This document shows positions 33,535 through 46,245 of a stretch of 64,000 nucleotides of DNA, one piece after another. Below the pieces are notes generated by a model, which was not told the origin of the DNA, searched no databases, and saw only the letters and a list, made by a program, of their open reading frames with translations. A program made the position numbers and the translations under genes. Position 1 is the stretch's first letter; every line of letters starts with the position of its first letter. The DNA lies in NCBI RefSeq assembly GCF_018687715.1, contig NC_056756.1, positions 39,714,480-39,778,479 on the forward strand, read 5' to 3'. This DNA is from Carya illinoinensis (Eukaryota; Streptophyta; Magnoliopsida; Fagales; Juglandaceae).

Positions 33535-35400
33535 ACTGTCACTCTCTTTTTTCTTAGAAACCCCACTTTCCTTTTTCTTTTGCTCTTTCAAATAACAGTC
33601 AAGCCGAGATAATACCGGACTCTAGTATAACATGAGCAATATATAGAAATTATGATTTAACACTTCGATTTTGAAACACTTTGTGCATTTTTTTAAAAAT
33701 ATTCATATTTATTTATTCTCTCAAATATTTACTTATTTGAGATGCAGTTATTTATTTGTCATGCAGTTACCGGTTAGAGATAAATACGTGTCAAATACAT
33801 ACCATAAGCATTTCAAATTAGCTTATGTAGAAGATGTCCGGCCAGTAGCAAAAATTGATCGAAGAGATTAATAAGATAAAATAATATAGGAAATTACAAA
33901 AATTATGATAAATTAAATGACTAAAAGTTAAAAATCGTGAGTACTTAAAAAGTTAAAATTTAAAGAAATTATAAATTAAACTTAAACAATGAAAAAAGAT
34001 ATTAATAACCTAAATTGTTTTACAAATAATTAATTAAAATGTAACGTCCTGCAATGTAGTTCTTTTTTTCCAAGAAAAAGTGTTTGAACTCAAAATCACC
34101 AAAATTTATAAGACGTGAATGATGTGGTAGCTGGCTTAACAGATGATGTGATTAGCATGAAAATGGCATCAAGTATATATAAGAATGCGTCCCAATATAT
34201 TTTTACCCAAAAACTGACCTTATGTTACACGCAAATTGACTGCTACTTAACCCCTTTTTAGACGCTGCATCAATTCTACCTTTTACAAATTCACTCATAA
34301 ATCATTCAAAATGATTTCTTTATCCTATTCTTTTAAATATATCATCAAATCTACTTTTTCAATTTTACTTAATTACTTTTACAATATTATACTATATATC
34401 GACTTATCTATTTTTTCTTTATATCGTTATTTAAATAGTCTTTTTTTTTTATTATTCTTTTCAAATATTTCCTCTAACTACCAATAAATTTACAATATCC
34501 TTATATTTTTTAATATTTATAATATATTTTTATATACAATGAAATATAATTCCATCATATACACACAAAATAAAAATTAAAAATATCAATACATGAAAAA
34601 ATGGGATCATATTATAATAATATTTTCAAGATATTTTGTGGAAGAGAATGAAGTAGAGATGTTTTAGATGATTAACAATAAAAATAATTTGCTTAGATGG
34701 TGAAAAGTAATGTAAAAGAAAATGAAATACAAATAATAAAAAAATTATTTGTAAGATAAACAGTACCCACTACATGTAGCGGGTTTTTGATTCATAAATG
34801 TAAAATAGATGAAGTTTACATGATCCATTGGATCTGGTTTTTAAACAAAAATTTACATATTTAAGGATTAGATTTATTATATTGACAACGTCCATTGTGA
34901 GTGCTATAAAACAAGTTCACATATTTTCTCCTAAAACCATTGAAGAAAAGCAATTATATGTAATATTTTAACATGAGATGATGATGATGATTAAAATGAA
35001 AGGTAGTTATTTCCCGAAAAAAAAAAAAAGATTTCCAAATAAATTAATATTTGGGAAGGTGAAATAAATTAAAAAAAAAAAAATATCCCTGAGCTTGCAA
35101 GTTGCCAACTTGCCAGATAGAATTAATTTGTCTAATTTATTCGGCCAGCCAATTTTTACCACCTTGCTAAGGTTGTCATGAAATATCTCTCAGCATGCAA
35201 TCCAGTCCAAAAGACTTAAGAAGAAATAAAAAGTGAAGAATATTGGTCTTAATCAAATAATTACAGCTAAGATTGATCAAGAAGAATCAAGTCGAACAGA
35301 TAAATGACAGCCTCGTCCTCTCCTTCTCCGAAGGGTGAGGTTTTTCTCTTTGCTTAGGCAAAGATTTTGTCTCTTAGACATTTGGTCTATAGAGGTTGTA
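33535..35400. other. Spacer sequence, no gene
   Basis: 33760-34230 is related to RLP spacers at 48065-48370 and 22456-22860 (AAATACATACCATAAGCATTT, then AAATAATATAGAAAGTTACA-like segments). 35130-35210 matches the CCAATTTTTACCACC...GCTAAGGTTG block of other spacers. 34260-35100 is very AT-rich with no recognised feature. Short open frames such as 33671-33871 are not called. Confidence 0.6.
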
Positions 35401-36678
35401 ATGGAGGGTGAGTTAGAGAAATATGGGCAACTTTTAGTCTCACTGATAAGGAAAAGCAGGAAGTTGTCATATATCCTTTAATAATTCATGAGTCTATGTC
35501 AAAAGGAAAATCTTGTCTTCTTGCACGGGTGATTGCTGACAAAAACGTGAATAGGGAGGCTTTCAGATCCACCATGTCTACAGTTTGGAAACTTGAGGGT
35601 TGGATTTGGTTTAAGGAAGTGGGGGATAACAAAATGCTAGTGGAGTTTCAATATGAACAAGATAGGGCAAAAGTGCTATTTGGGAGGCCTTGGACATTCA
35701 ATAGGTTGCTGGTGTGTTTACAGGAGTTTGATGGGAGTACGACTCCAAAGGAAATCCCTTTCTCAACTGATGTTTTCTGGGTCTAGGTACATAATATGCC
35801 CCTTGCTAGCATGACAAAAAAAATGGGAAACCAAATTGGAAAGGGTCTAAGGAAAGTGTTGGACGTTGAAGTTGATAGTAGTGGATTTGGGTAGGCTCAT
35901 TTCCTACATTTAAAGGTGGAAATAGACATCACACTACCTCTGATCTGAGGTAGATTTTTGTCCGTTGATGGTAAAGAAATGTGGCTACCTTTCAAGTATG
36001 AAAGACTTCCAATGTTTTGTTTTCAATTTGGAGACATCAAACATACCAAGAAAGTCTGTTCTACTGCTGTACATGGCAGAGTTCATCTGAAGAGAAGAAA
36101 CCTCAGTATCGATGATGGCTTCGTGCCACCCCCTCAAAGTCAACTGGAGACTCATTCAAGAAGTACGGTGGAGATGGAGTTTAGTGCCCTCATCACAATC
36201 GGTAGCTATGGAAGTTTGGCGAGAAGGCCACTAAAGAAAGTATCACAGCGAGCACTGAAATTTAGGGGCCATCTCAGGAACCAATTAAGGAATGTGTGAA
36301 ACAACAGGAGGATCATTTCTGTAATGGAAATTTTCCTTAGTTACCAAAGTCTCAATTTAAAAAGGAGAGGGACTTTCAAATGAGATGTCAATCCCAAATA
36401 CTGAAGATCTTTCCTTAACTAATTTAGGAGTGTTTGAGGACAAGCCCAATGAATCCAATGAAGCCACTAAGCCAAATGACTCCAAAGAGCAACTCATTAC
36501 CTTGCCGATTGTCCAGTACTATTTTGAAACTTAATTCTGGGAAGATTCTGGATGACTTAGCTAGCAAGCTATATCTCATTGGAAATCCTCATGTCTCTAG
36601 TTTCCAAGGCATCAAATAGTGTGCAATTTGGAGTCTTCTAGAGGAAGTTATAAGGAAAACTGTGCAAGGCTGATAGAA

Positions 36679-36833
36679 TGTTGGAAATTTTCATATTTCT
36701 CATGTCTTTTAGAATTCTCTAGGCAATATTCTTAATTAATGTTAGTTGGGAAGTAGCATGCTTTAAATACCCATGCTTGGAGGGTTGTTCCAAGTTTTCC
36801 TATATAAAACCCCTTTATGCTAATAAAAAATTC
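36679..36833 (+). repeat. Possible short LTR-like insert in the LINE
   Basis: Sequence starting TGTTGGAAATTTTC and ending AAAAAATTCA sits where LINE coding similarity is lost. It contains CTATATAAAA and an AATAAA-type signal, as short LTRs do. I could not find a matching 5-bp flanking duplication, so this may equally be decayed LINE sequence. Confidence 0.25.
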
Positions 36834-38282
36834 AGAATTGAGTTAATTATTGCTTATGAGGCCGTTCACTCTATGATGTATAGACGTAAAGGTAAGAATG
36901 GAAGTATGGCAATCAAATTGGATATGTCTTAAGGCATATAATAGGTTGGAGTGAGGGTATTTAAATGCTGTTATGCTAAAACTAGGATTCCACGAGAGAT
37001 GGGTCAAGCTGATTATGCAGTGTGTATGTTCAGTAAAATATGCAGAGCTTCTAAATGATCAACCTGGGAACAACATCATACCAACAAGAGGACTTAGGCA
37101 AGGAGATCCATTGTCTCCTTACCTATTTCTTTTGTGTGCTGAGGGGCTGAGTTCTTTGATTAAAAATACTGAGTAAGATGGTTTGGTGAAGGTCATTAAA
37201 GTAACCAGGGGTGGAATTTCTGTTAGCCACCTAATGTTTGCTTGAATGCATCCTCTTTTGTAATTCAAAAACATAAGAGTGGAGACAATTAGAGACTATC
37301 CTGGATTATTATGAAGCTGCTTCAAGACATAAATTGAACAAACAAAAGACTTCTGTGTTTTTCAATACAAATACTCCCCAGCAAATAAAAAACAGCTTGG
37401 TAGGGGTGATTGGTGCAAGGAGTAGTGGTGATTTTGAAAAGTACCTGGGCCTACCTAGTGTTGTAGGTAGATCTAAGTATAAATCCTTTCGAGTTACTAG
37501 AGAAAGAGTATGGGCAAGGATAAGCAATTGGAAAAATAGCTTCTTGACACAAGCAGGGAAAGAGGTTCTTTTAAAATCTGTTTTGCAAGCTCTCCCAACT
37601 TATGCTATGGGTGTTTTCAAGCTGCCTAAAGTATTGTGCAAAGAAATTTCATCACTAATTGCAAAGTTCTGGTGGGGACACTTGAAGAATGATAATAAAA
37701 TCCAATGGAGGAAATGGAGCGGGATGAGCAGATCTAAAAGTGAAGGGGTGATGGGGTTTAGGGATATTGAGTGTTTTAATAGGGTAATGCTTGCTAAACA
37801 GGTTTGGAGGTTATCAACCAAATCTGACTCTTTAGCAGCTAATGTTATGAAGGAAAAATACTTCAGACATTCCTCAATTATGGATGCAAAACTCGGTTAT
37901 GGTCCTTCATATATCTGGAGGAGTTTGTGGGAGGTTAGAGATCTGGTTAGAGAAGGAATGAGATGGAGAGTAGATAATGGGAAGCAGATATAAGAATCAG
38001 GGAGGATAAATGGATGCCAACTCCATCTTCATATACTGTTCAATCTCCTGTTTCGGCACTGGGAAGGGAAGCTACTGTGGTTGAGTTAATTGATGAGGAA
38101 ACTGGTGGTTGGAATCATGCTTTGGTTAGGGAAACATTCAATAAAGAAGAAGCTGATGTTGTTTATGCTGTACCAGTTAGCAGAATGGGCCTAGAGGATA
38201 AGCTTATTGGGGACCTACTAAAAATGGACTCTTTACCGTAAAGAGTGCATATTATGTGGCTATGGATACCAAAAGAAAACTT

Positions 38283-38305
38283 GGGGGGGGGGGGGGGGGG
38301 GGGGG
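38283..38305. repeat. Poly-G tract of 23 bp
   Basis: A run of 23 G within the LINE ORF2 relic, right after KENL codons. Homopolymeric G of this length is rare in plant nuclear DNA and error-prone in sequencing, so the exact length is uncertain. Confidence 0.95.
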
Positions 38306-39764
38306 AGCAACTTGTTACAGCAGAGATAAATCAAATATGGAAAAGATTGTGGGAGCTTAATATTCCTAATTATCTTAAGGTATTTTTTTGTAAAGCTCTC
38401 ACTAATTGCTTGCCAACAAAAGGTAATTTGCGAAGAAGGAAGATCACAGAAACTGGGGTCTGTCCAATATGTAAGCAGTTGGAGGAAACCAGTGGGCATG
38501 TGTTGTGGAGTTGTGTTGCAAGTTCTGATGTTTGGGCTGAGACAAAGAGTAAAGCACAAAAATTGAGTTGCAGAGAGGAAGACTTTATTGACACATGGAC
38601 TGATTTATTTCAAAAATTATAGAAGAAGAAATTAAAAGGCATGGCTTTTATCTTTAGAAAGTTGTGGCAGAGAAGAAATAGATAGATTTTTTAGAATTCC
38701 TTTCAAAGTCCTGCTGAGGTGCTAACAGCTGCAATGACAGATCGAGATGAAAATATACTGGCTAAGGTTGTTGATTGAAATGATTTTTCTGGTCCTGCAC
38801 CTGTAAACAGAAATGTCAAATGGTAACCTCCACCTCAGTTCTCATATAAGGTAAATTGGGATGTTGGATTTGAGGAGTCTACACTGAAGATGAATGCTGG
38901 TATAAAAATAAGGGACTGTGATGGGGAAGTCATTGCTGCTATGTGTATGCCAAGGAAAGCTGTCAAAGATGCAGTGATGGCCGAAGCAACTTTAATTTTA
39001 GATTGATGACTTAATTTCTTGGGTCCCCGTCAAATTACTCGCACAAATTTCTAAGAGTTTGATAATTTCCAACGTGAATTCATACATAGCTCACAACTAC
39101 GGCCAATTGGGGCTGTATGCAATGAACAGAACTATTTGCCATCAACTCCAGCTCCATTTATATAAACTCAGCTTGAGTTAATTTTTTATACTCATCAAAT
39201 GAATCAAGTTTTGAACAAAATCGGCTCAACATGTATTATAAATACATTCATAGAAATTTTTAAATTTCATTTTTGTTATTATTTTATAATATCTTTCTTG
39301 ATTTATATTAAAATATCTTAATTATTTGGAAATATAAAAGGGAATCATGTTTCTAAATGTGATGAAAATTATAAATTACTACAATTAGTTTGTGAAAATA
39401 TATAAGATGTCAATTAATGTAACTTATATATGTCATTTGAGAAAATTATAAAATAGTAATAAAGGATAGTTAAAGAAAATATCTAGGGTCGTCTAACTTT
39501 AGCTCATTCGAGAAGGTGACTCCCAAGCCTCTTTCACGTGCAAAAGATAAATGCTACTCGTTAATCCTTTTAATTATCAATGTCCTCAAATCATTCAATT
39601 TATTATCAATGATCATTTGTAGAATAGCAATATTATATTACCAGATGGACCGAAGCACAAAAGCACCTCCATCGAAAGCATGCATGCATTCCTACCACAT
39701 GCAGTTTCATATATATATAATTAATCACGTACGGAAAAACCCAGACACAGAGAATACAAACTAG

Positions 39765-39770
39765 TATAAA
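39765..39770 (+). promoter_or_regulatory. TATA box relic of the RLP pseudogene
   Basis: TATAAA in the context ACTAGTATAAAA, 126 bp before the pseudogene ATG, matching the conserved core upstream of RLP-A and RLP-B. The TTGGGATATCAAAACC leader segment is shared too. Confidence 0.55.
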
Positions 39771-40170
39771 ACCTAATACATCAGTAATTCACTTGGGATA
39801 TCAAAACCTATATCAGTAGCCTTCAGATTAGTATTTCTCTGTTTCGACTTTAGCCCTTATGATTCTTTTAGAGAGAGAGAGAGCAAAATAATGAGACGTG
39901 GTTATGTCACATTTTTTCTTTTATTACTTGCACACTTATGTATGGCAACAAAAACTGGGCTTAGTTTGAATTTGCCTGATCATGATGTCCGTTGCAAAGA
40001 GGAATAAATGCAGGCACTCCTCCAATTCAAACAATCTTGAGTTATTGAGTTTAGAAGAGAATGGGTTCATGGGGCCATTGCCTAAGAGTATTGGAAACTT
40101 ATCCAATCTCAAGAATTTAGAATTAGATATGAAAAACTTCACTGCATTACCCAAGAGCATTGGAAACTTA

Positions 40171-40466
40171 TGTAAGAACTTTATGAAACAGATATGATTG
40201 ACGATGAAGAGGCAAACTTAACCTCTCGTATACATTGCATTTCATTTAAATAATACAAGTTTTGAATGTCAAGATTACATATTTTCAGGAATGAATAACA
40301 CATTTACAGGGGAAACGTAAAAACAGAGGAGTAAAGAGGAGATCAAGTCACGTTGGCTGCATTGGAAAGCTCATAAATGTGATCTTCATTCTCGGATTTG
40401 TTTGTTTTAATTGCTGATTCAAATTGTCCATGATCTTTTTGATTTCCATTAACACTTGGTCTAACA
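40171..40466 (-). repeat. Copia-2 3' LTR (left copy)
   Basis: 296 bp, plus-strand ends TGTAAGAACT...GGTCTAACA. The adjacent CCCCCCCTCAAATT is the polypurine tract read from the plus strand. Confidence 0.93.
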
Positions 40467-43400
40467 CCCCCCCTCAAATTAATGGGGATCATGAGCACCA
40501 TTAATTTGTCTCGCAGAAATGAAAACCTACTAGCCATGTGTCCCTTTGTGAATATGTCACCAATCTGGTCTAATGTGGATATATACTTGACTTGTATATC
40601 TCGGTTTATCACTTTTTCAAGGATGAAGTGATAATCGACTTCAACGTGTTTTGTTCTAGTATGGAAAACCGGATTGGAGGCCAAGGCAATGGCTCCAATA
40701 TTGTCACACCAGATTGTTGGAGTAGTTGAGATTTAAATTCTAAGTTCCTTGAGCAGCATCCTTATCCAATATAGATCGGCAGTGGCAATTGCTATGCTTC
40801 GATATTCGGCTTCAGTACTACTTTTGGAGACTATGGGCTACTTCTTTGTTGTCCAAGTTATCAGATTTGGGCCCAGAAAAATTCCATAACCAGTTGTACT
40901 CCATTGATTATCAGGATTTCCCGCCCAGTCAGAGTCATAATAAGCATTTAAATTTATATCACCAAATGAAAAATATAAGCCATAATCAATTGTACCTTTT
41001 AGATACCGAAGCACACGTTTTGCTGCTATCCAATGTGGTTCACGAGGGTTGTGCATGAACTGACACAATTGATTTACAGTATATGCAATATCAGGCCTTG
41101 ATATTGTGCAATACCGAAGAGCCCCTACTACTCGACGATATTCAGTTGGATCGATCAAGAGTTCCCCTTCCTCAGAAGAAAGCTTTGGTATGGATGTAGT
41201 AGGACAATTCAAGGTTTTGCACCTCCCATTTTCGTGCTCTCAAGCAAATCCATTATGTATCGTGTTTGTCAAATATGCAGTCCATGTTTGTCTTTGGTTG
41301 CTTGCACGCCTAGAAAGAAACTCAATTCACCCAAGTCTTTAACCAAGAATGAATCTTTGAGAGATTAAATGAGTGAGTTTATAGCAGCTTTGCTTGAACC
41401 AATTACAAGTATATCATCTACATAAATCAGCACATATAGTTGCACAGAATCATTTGTGTAAATAAATAGAGAATAATCTGCATTTGACTCAATGAAACCA
41501 TATTCCAATAGACATTGTGAGAGACGACGAAACCAAGCACGTGGTGCTTGTTTTAGGCCATATAGTGACTTGTGTAATCTGCATGCATGGTCCAAATAAT
41601 TTTCATCAACAAAACCTTTAGGTTGTTCCATGAACACCTCTTCATCTAACAACCCATGCAAAAAGGCATTTGAAATGTCAATTTGATGTATATTCCAATC
41701 GAAAGACACGGCTAGTGCAAGAATCAAGCGTACAGTTGTGTGTTTCACCACTGGGGAGAAAGTTTCCCCATAGTCAATCCCGTGTTGCTGATCAAACCCT
41801 TTCATAACGAGTCGCGCTTTATAATGCTCAATATGACCATCAGAGAGTCGTTTAATTTTAAACACCCATTTATTTCGGACAATATGCTTACCAGGAGGGC
41901 AAGAATAGAGTGACCAAGTTCCATTTACCATTAAAGCATCAAACTCAACACCCATTGCAGCACGCCACTCGGGAGAAGTCACAGCTTGTGTGTAGGTGGT
42001 TGGTTCAAGTTCAGTGATAACAGATGATAGAACCTGCAGGGGGTATCGGGTTAAGTACATAGTGAAATCTGGAAATTACTTTGGGTTTGAGTTTCCAATC
42101 ATCAAACATGTAAGTGGTCTGAAAGGTGGGGGGTGATTTTCGAGTTGGATAAGTGGAGAAGGTGGTTCGGTTTCCTATTCTGGTAGGGGCTGATTTGTTG
42201 GAAAAGAGTGGGTTTGGTGGTTATTGTCGAGATTTTCAAAATGTTGAGATGGAATGGAACTGTCGGTGTCAAAATTTGGAGAATGAAAGATTGGAATTTG
42301 AGGGTCTGGCATATTTTCAATTCGGGTTTGATTTTGTGCAGCATCAGGTGAAGAAAATAATGGAAGAGAAAATGAATTTTCGGGAAGAGATTTACCTACG
42401 GGGGTTTCACTCGCTGAAGTAGTTGAGGAAAGGACTCCATCGGCAGCTGAAAATTTCTCTTTGTGGAAGACAACATTACGTGAAAGGTAAACACGGCCAG
42501 TTGAGTAGTCTAGGCATCGATAACCTTGTTGTTGATTGGCATAGCCTATGAAAATACACTCTTTTCTTTTAAAGGAGAGTTTATGTTTTTCATATGGTCT
42601 GAATAAAGCAAAACATGCTGATCCAAATATTTTTAGATGAGAATATTTTGGAATTTTTTTGTGAAGCATGTAAAAAGGAGTCAAATTGTTGAGCAATTTT
42701 GTTGGAAGACGGTTTATGAGGTAAACGAATGTAAGAAAAGCATTGGCCCAATATGTATCAGGTATGTGAGAGCAAGCTAAAAGAGTGATTCCTGTTTCAA
42801 CAATGTGACGATGTTTTCTCTCAGCAATCCCATTTTGTTGAGATGTGTGTCGACATGTTAATCGATGGAAAATGTAATTTTATTGTAAAAAGCTTTTAAA
42901 AGAGGTGGAGAGATATTCACCACCATTGTCACTTTGAAATTGTTGAATTTTAGACGAGAAAACATTTTCCACAAGTGCTTTGAATTTTTTGAAAATGTCA
43001 AACACCTCATTTTTAATTTTAATGGGATATAGCCAAGTGAACTTGGAGAAATCGTCAATTAAAATGACATAGCATTTTGCTCCACCAACTGAATATATTG
43101 GAGATGTGCATACATCCGAATGAATGTGTGCTAATGGTCAAGAAGATTGACGAGTTGAATCATGAAAGGGCAATTGCTTTGATTTCCCTAAAGGACATGA
43201 GGAACAAAATTCAAATTGACTAGAATCCGAGACATCTGAATATTTTGAACGAAATAATTGATTTAAAACAACTTGCGATGGGTGGCCTAATCAATCATGC
43301 CACTTATTGAGATTTGTTTACACACCAAAATTAGCCACAAAGCATGAGATTTTATTTGAAGATGATTTATTTGTTGCCATGGGATAGAGTCCATTCTCAA

Positions 43401-44622
43401 CGTGCCCTTGGAGTGGAAGTCGCCCCGTTTTGTTCTCCTTCACAGAAAAATCACTTCCAGTGAATACAAAGTAACAGTCATTATCCAAACAAAAAAGATT
43501 AATGGAAATTAAATTTGAAGATGCATTTGGACAATGAAGAACATTGGAGAGTTGGAAATTGGAATGTTGTGTTTTTAAGGAAGTAGTACCCATGTTTTGA
43601 ATCTTCAAACCTGAACCATTTCCAACCGTAATGGTTTCTTCTCCTTCGTAGGGTTGCGAGGTGGTGAGATTTGCTGCGTTACTGGTAATATGAGAATTGG
43701 CACCACTGTCGGCGTACCACACCTGTTGGGCATAGGATTTGTTGCCATCAGCAACCATAGCGACAAGGTCCAATGGTGGTAGGCGGCCTTGGTAGCCAAA
43801 GTCGAACTTGTGATAATAGTCAAGGGCTTTTTGACCCTTTTTCTCACATATTTGACAAATAGGCCTGTTATCTCCATTTGATGCATTGTTTGGCTGAATA
43901 TTGGACGATCCCACATATTGTGACGTCTTGTTTGAAGGTGGGGCTTGAGAAGAGTAGTATGGCCCTTTAGGTTTCTTCAGAGACGCTGCGAAAGCAAAGT
44001 TGGTGTCAGCTTGAACATTTGAAGAAGAGAACTCCATGAGTGTTTCGAAATTTAGCAGCTCGATTTGGAACTCATCAATTGGAATATCCTTGTCCCTTGT
44101 GGAGAACGTGTGTGCAGTGACAAAGGGCATGAAGTGAGGTTTGAGTCCACTCAAGAGATAGGTAATTAAATCTTGTTCTTCCACTGGTTTACCCGCAGTA
44201 GCGAGTTGATCAGAGAGGAGTTTAGCTTCTTCAATGTATGCAAGGCTTGATTTATTTTCTTGAGAAATCGTTTGCAACTACCTTTTTAGAAACGCGATTC
44301 TTGATCGTGAAGTGGACGAAAACCGTGCTTGGAGAGAATCCCAAACTTGTTTGGAAGTCTCCAAATTGAGAACAGTGGAAACCAACTTTTCCATAATAGA
44401 AGCATATAGCCAATTGAGTACATAATTATCTTGTTTGGACCAGCGTGTGTACTCAAGATTTGTAGTACCATCAGGAAGAGTTTTTGTTGGAGCAGGGATG
44501 GTGCCATCTACAAGACCAATCATGTCATGACTCTTCAGAAAAACAAGGAATTGGGTCTGCCAGGTGAGATAATTGGGACCATCCAACTTTGGAAACTGAG
44601 GAGAGGTTTGAGAAGAGGCCAT
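40343..44622 (-). pseudogene. Copia-2 gag-pol relic
   Basis: The gag start is open at 44278-44622 (LDGPNYLTWQTQFLVFLKSHDM) and resumes after a stop at 43318-44277. That second piece holds a degenerate zinc knuckle (CQICEKKGQKALDYYHKFD, with the usual His and last Cys replaced by Gln and Tyr) and the protease motif DSGANSH. Integrase relics span about 42175-43300; the piece ending KECIFIGYANQQQGYR is at 42175-42696. RT is at 41365-42060 (QIDISNAFLHG, YVDDI). The RNase H region is at 40838-41212 and 40343-40684 (TRTKHVEVDYHF, DIFTKG). At least four interruptions separate the pieces, so no functional polyprotein is expected. Confidence 0.92.
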
Positions 44623-44683
44623 TGGTGTTTACGGTTTGCAGAAGCTTGAGCAGGATCTTTGCTGTTTTTGGCGTTAGCCTTAT

Positions 44684-44696
44684 TGGCTCGATACCA
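44684..44696 (-). other. Copia-2 primer-binding site
   Basis: Minus-strand TGGTATCGAGCCAA directly follows the 5' LTR end. It fits the initiator Met-tRNA primer but lacks one or two bases of the usual TGGTATCAGAGCC. Confidence 0.8.
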
Positions 44697-45011
44697 TGTA
44701 AGAACTTTATGAAATAGATATGATTGACGATGAAGAGGCAAACTTAACCTCTCGTATACATGGCATTTCATTTAAATAATACAAGCTTTGAATGTCAAGA
44801 TTACATATTTTCAAGAATGAATAAATCAAAAAATGAAAGTTAACACATTTACAGGGGAAACGTAAAAACAGAGGAGTAAAGAGGAGATCAAGTCACGTTG
44901 GCTGCATTGGAAAGCTCATAAATGTGATCTTCATTCTCGGATTTGTTTGTGGTAATTGCTTATTCAAATTGTCCATGATCTTTGTGATTTCCATTAAGAC
45001 TTGGTCTAAAA
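44697..45011 (-). repeat. Copia-2 5' LTR (right copy)
   Basis: 315 bp. It includes a 19-bp stretch (near 44825-44843) absent from the left LTR. Its outer tip reads TAAAA where the left copy has TAACA. It lies beside the ACTTA duplication. Confidence 0.93.
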
Positions 45012-46245
45012 ACTTACACAATCTTGTGATTTTGAATTTAGGTGATAATGGGCCATTGCCTAAGTGTATTGGAAACTTATCAAAGCTAGAGTCCATGGAA
45101 GTTGCTCAGAATTCTCTAGAAGGGGTAGTAATCTCTAAAGCACATTACTAAACCTATCCAACAATAGTATTTCGGGGTACATTTCCTTTTTATTGAAATT
45201 CAGTAATAGACTCTTCTTCATTTTAGACCTCTCAAACAGTAAACTATCGGGAGAGCTCCCTAATTGCTAGATGCATGTGAGTCATTTATTGGTTGTTATT
45301 TTGGCCATTAAGTTTTCTATGGGAAAATACCAAACTCATTGGGTTCCTTAGTCGTTCTTGAGATTTTACATTTGAGCATCAATAGTTTTGTCGGAGAGCT
45401 ACCATTGTCCCTTCTGCATTGCGGTAAATTGAAAACCATTGACATGGATCAAAATAAATTGTCTGGAATGGTACCTTCATGGATAGGTGATAGCTTGCCT
45501 CGGTTGACTATTCTTATCCTACGATCAAATGGGTTTTATGGAAGTTTGCCTTTATACCTATGCCATCTATCAAATATCCAACTCTTGGATCTTTCTTTAA
45601 ACAAGATAAAGGGGAAGAATTCTTGAGTGCATCAACAATTTGACATCGATGTCTCAAAAACAGAGCACATGCGACATTGTAATGTTTTCTTTAAATTCTT
45701 TTTACATGGACAATGCACCATTTGTATGGAAAGGAAGGATGTCTATGTTCAAGAATTCATCGGGACTCGTAAATACTATCGATCTTTCAAGTATATTACA
45801 TGGAGAAGTTTATGAAAGATTTGCAAGTCTTACAAAGTTGGTTTCCTGGAATTTATCAAGAAAGAATTTAACTAGATCAAATAATAGTGAAGATTGGTGT
45901 ACCTCAAAATTTACAATCTCTTGATCTATCAAGAAACCAGCTTCGTGGAGAAATCCCAACAAGCATTTTTTACGCAAGTTTTCTTAGTTATTTGGACTTG
46001 TCCAATAACAATTCATCTGGAAAAATACCAGTAGGAACTCAACTTCAGAGCCTCAATGACACTGGACCTGCAGGAATGTCAACAATCAGGCAAATGATGA
46101 TGATGAGCTTATAACTCGAGGTTTTTATGCTGCCGCAGACCTTGGGTTTATTGCAGGATTCTGGGGAGTGTGCTGCTCTTTATTGCTCAACCTACAGTAC
46201 ATAACAATGCATCTCACTTCCATTGTTCGAATGATGTTGAGATAG

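Larger units (their letters stand above)
35401..39005 (+). pseudogene. LINE (L1-type non-LTR retrotransposon), decayed
   Basis: ORF1 relic: a DUF4283-like domain (35496-35786; VFQYEQDRAKVLFGRPWTFNRLLVCLQEF-type core) followed by a CCHC knuckle relic (about 35990-36070, MFCFQFGDIKHTKKVC, with the first Cys-x2-Cys changed). ORF2 relics: the reverse transcriptase from about 36840 (LDMS, then GLRQGDPLSPYLFLLCAEGLSSLI at 37090-37160), the thumb region 37334-37993 (YLGLPSVVGRSK, KFWWG), a zf-RVT-like segment 38320-38560 (CPICKQLEETSGHVLWSC), and an RNase H relic at about 38850-39000 (KVNWDVGF, AGIKIRDCDGEVIAA). The endonuclease is missing between about 36300 and 36840, and the catalytic (F/Y)ADD region near 37230 is broken. 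Multiple stops make it inactive. No poly-A tail or target duplication was identified. Confidence 0.9.
40171..45011 (-). mobile_element. Ty1/copia element inserted in the RLP pseudogene, inactive
   Basis: 4841 bp, flanked by the 5-bp direct repeat ACTTA (40166-40170, 45012-45016), with TG...CA ends apart from one mutated base at the right tip. LTRs are 296 bp (left) and 315 bp (right), differing by a 19-bp indel and about ten substitutions by eye. The primer-binding site (minus-strand TGGTATCGAGCC, 44685-44696) fits initiator Met-tRNA. A purine tract (GAGGGGGGG) precedes the left LTR. The coding region is broken by stops and frameshifts but keeps gag, protease, integrase, RT and RNase H in copia order. 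Confidence 0.95.
39891..46245 (+). pseudogene. RLP pseudogene split by a copia insertion
   Basis: It opens like RLP-A/B (MRRGYVTFFLLLLAHLCMATKTG, then CKEE) but meets TAA at 40003-40005, inside the LRR N-terminal cap. A large deletion then joins the cap to mid-protein LRRs (GPLPKSIGNLSNL at about 40070). The Copia-2 element interrupts it at 40171-45011 with a 5-bp duplication. LRRs resume at about 45017 (NLVILNLGDNGPLPKCIGNLSKL). Later recognisable parts are KLSGMVPSWIGDSLP (about 45460-45510), the VWKGR island (about 45725), SLDLSRNQLRGEIPTSI (about 45917) and a membrane segment plus tail to the TAG at 46243-46245 (GFYAAADLGFIAGFWGVC). Several frameshifts and stops occur on both sides of the insertion. 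Confidence 0.92.
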
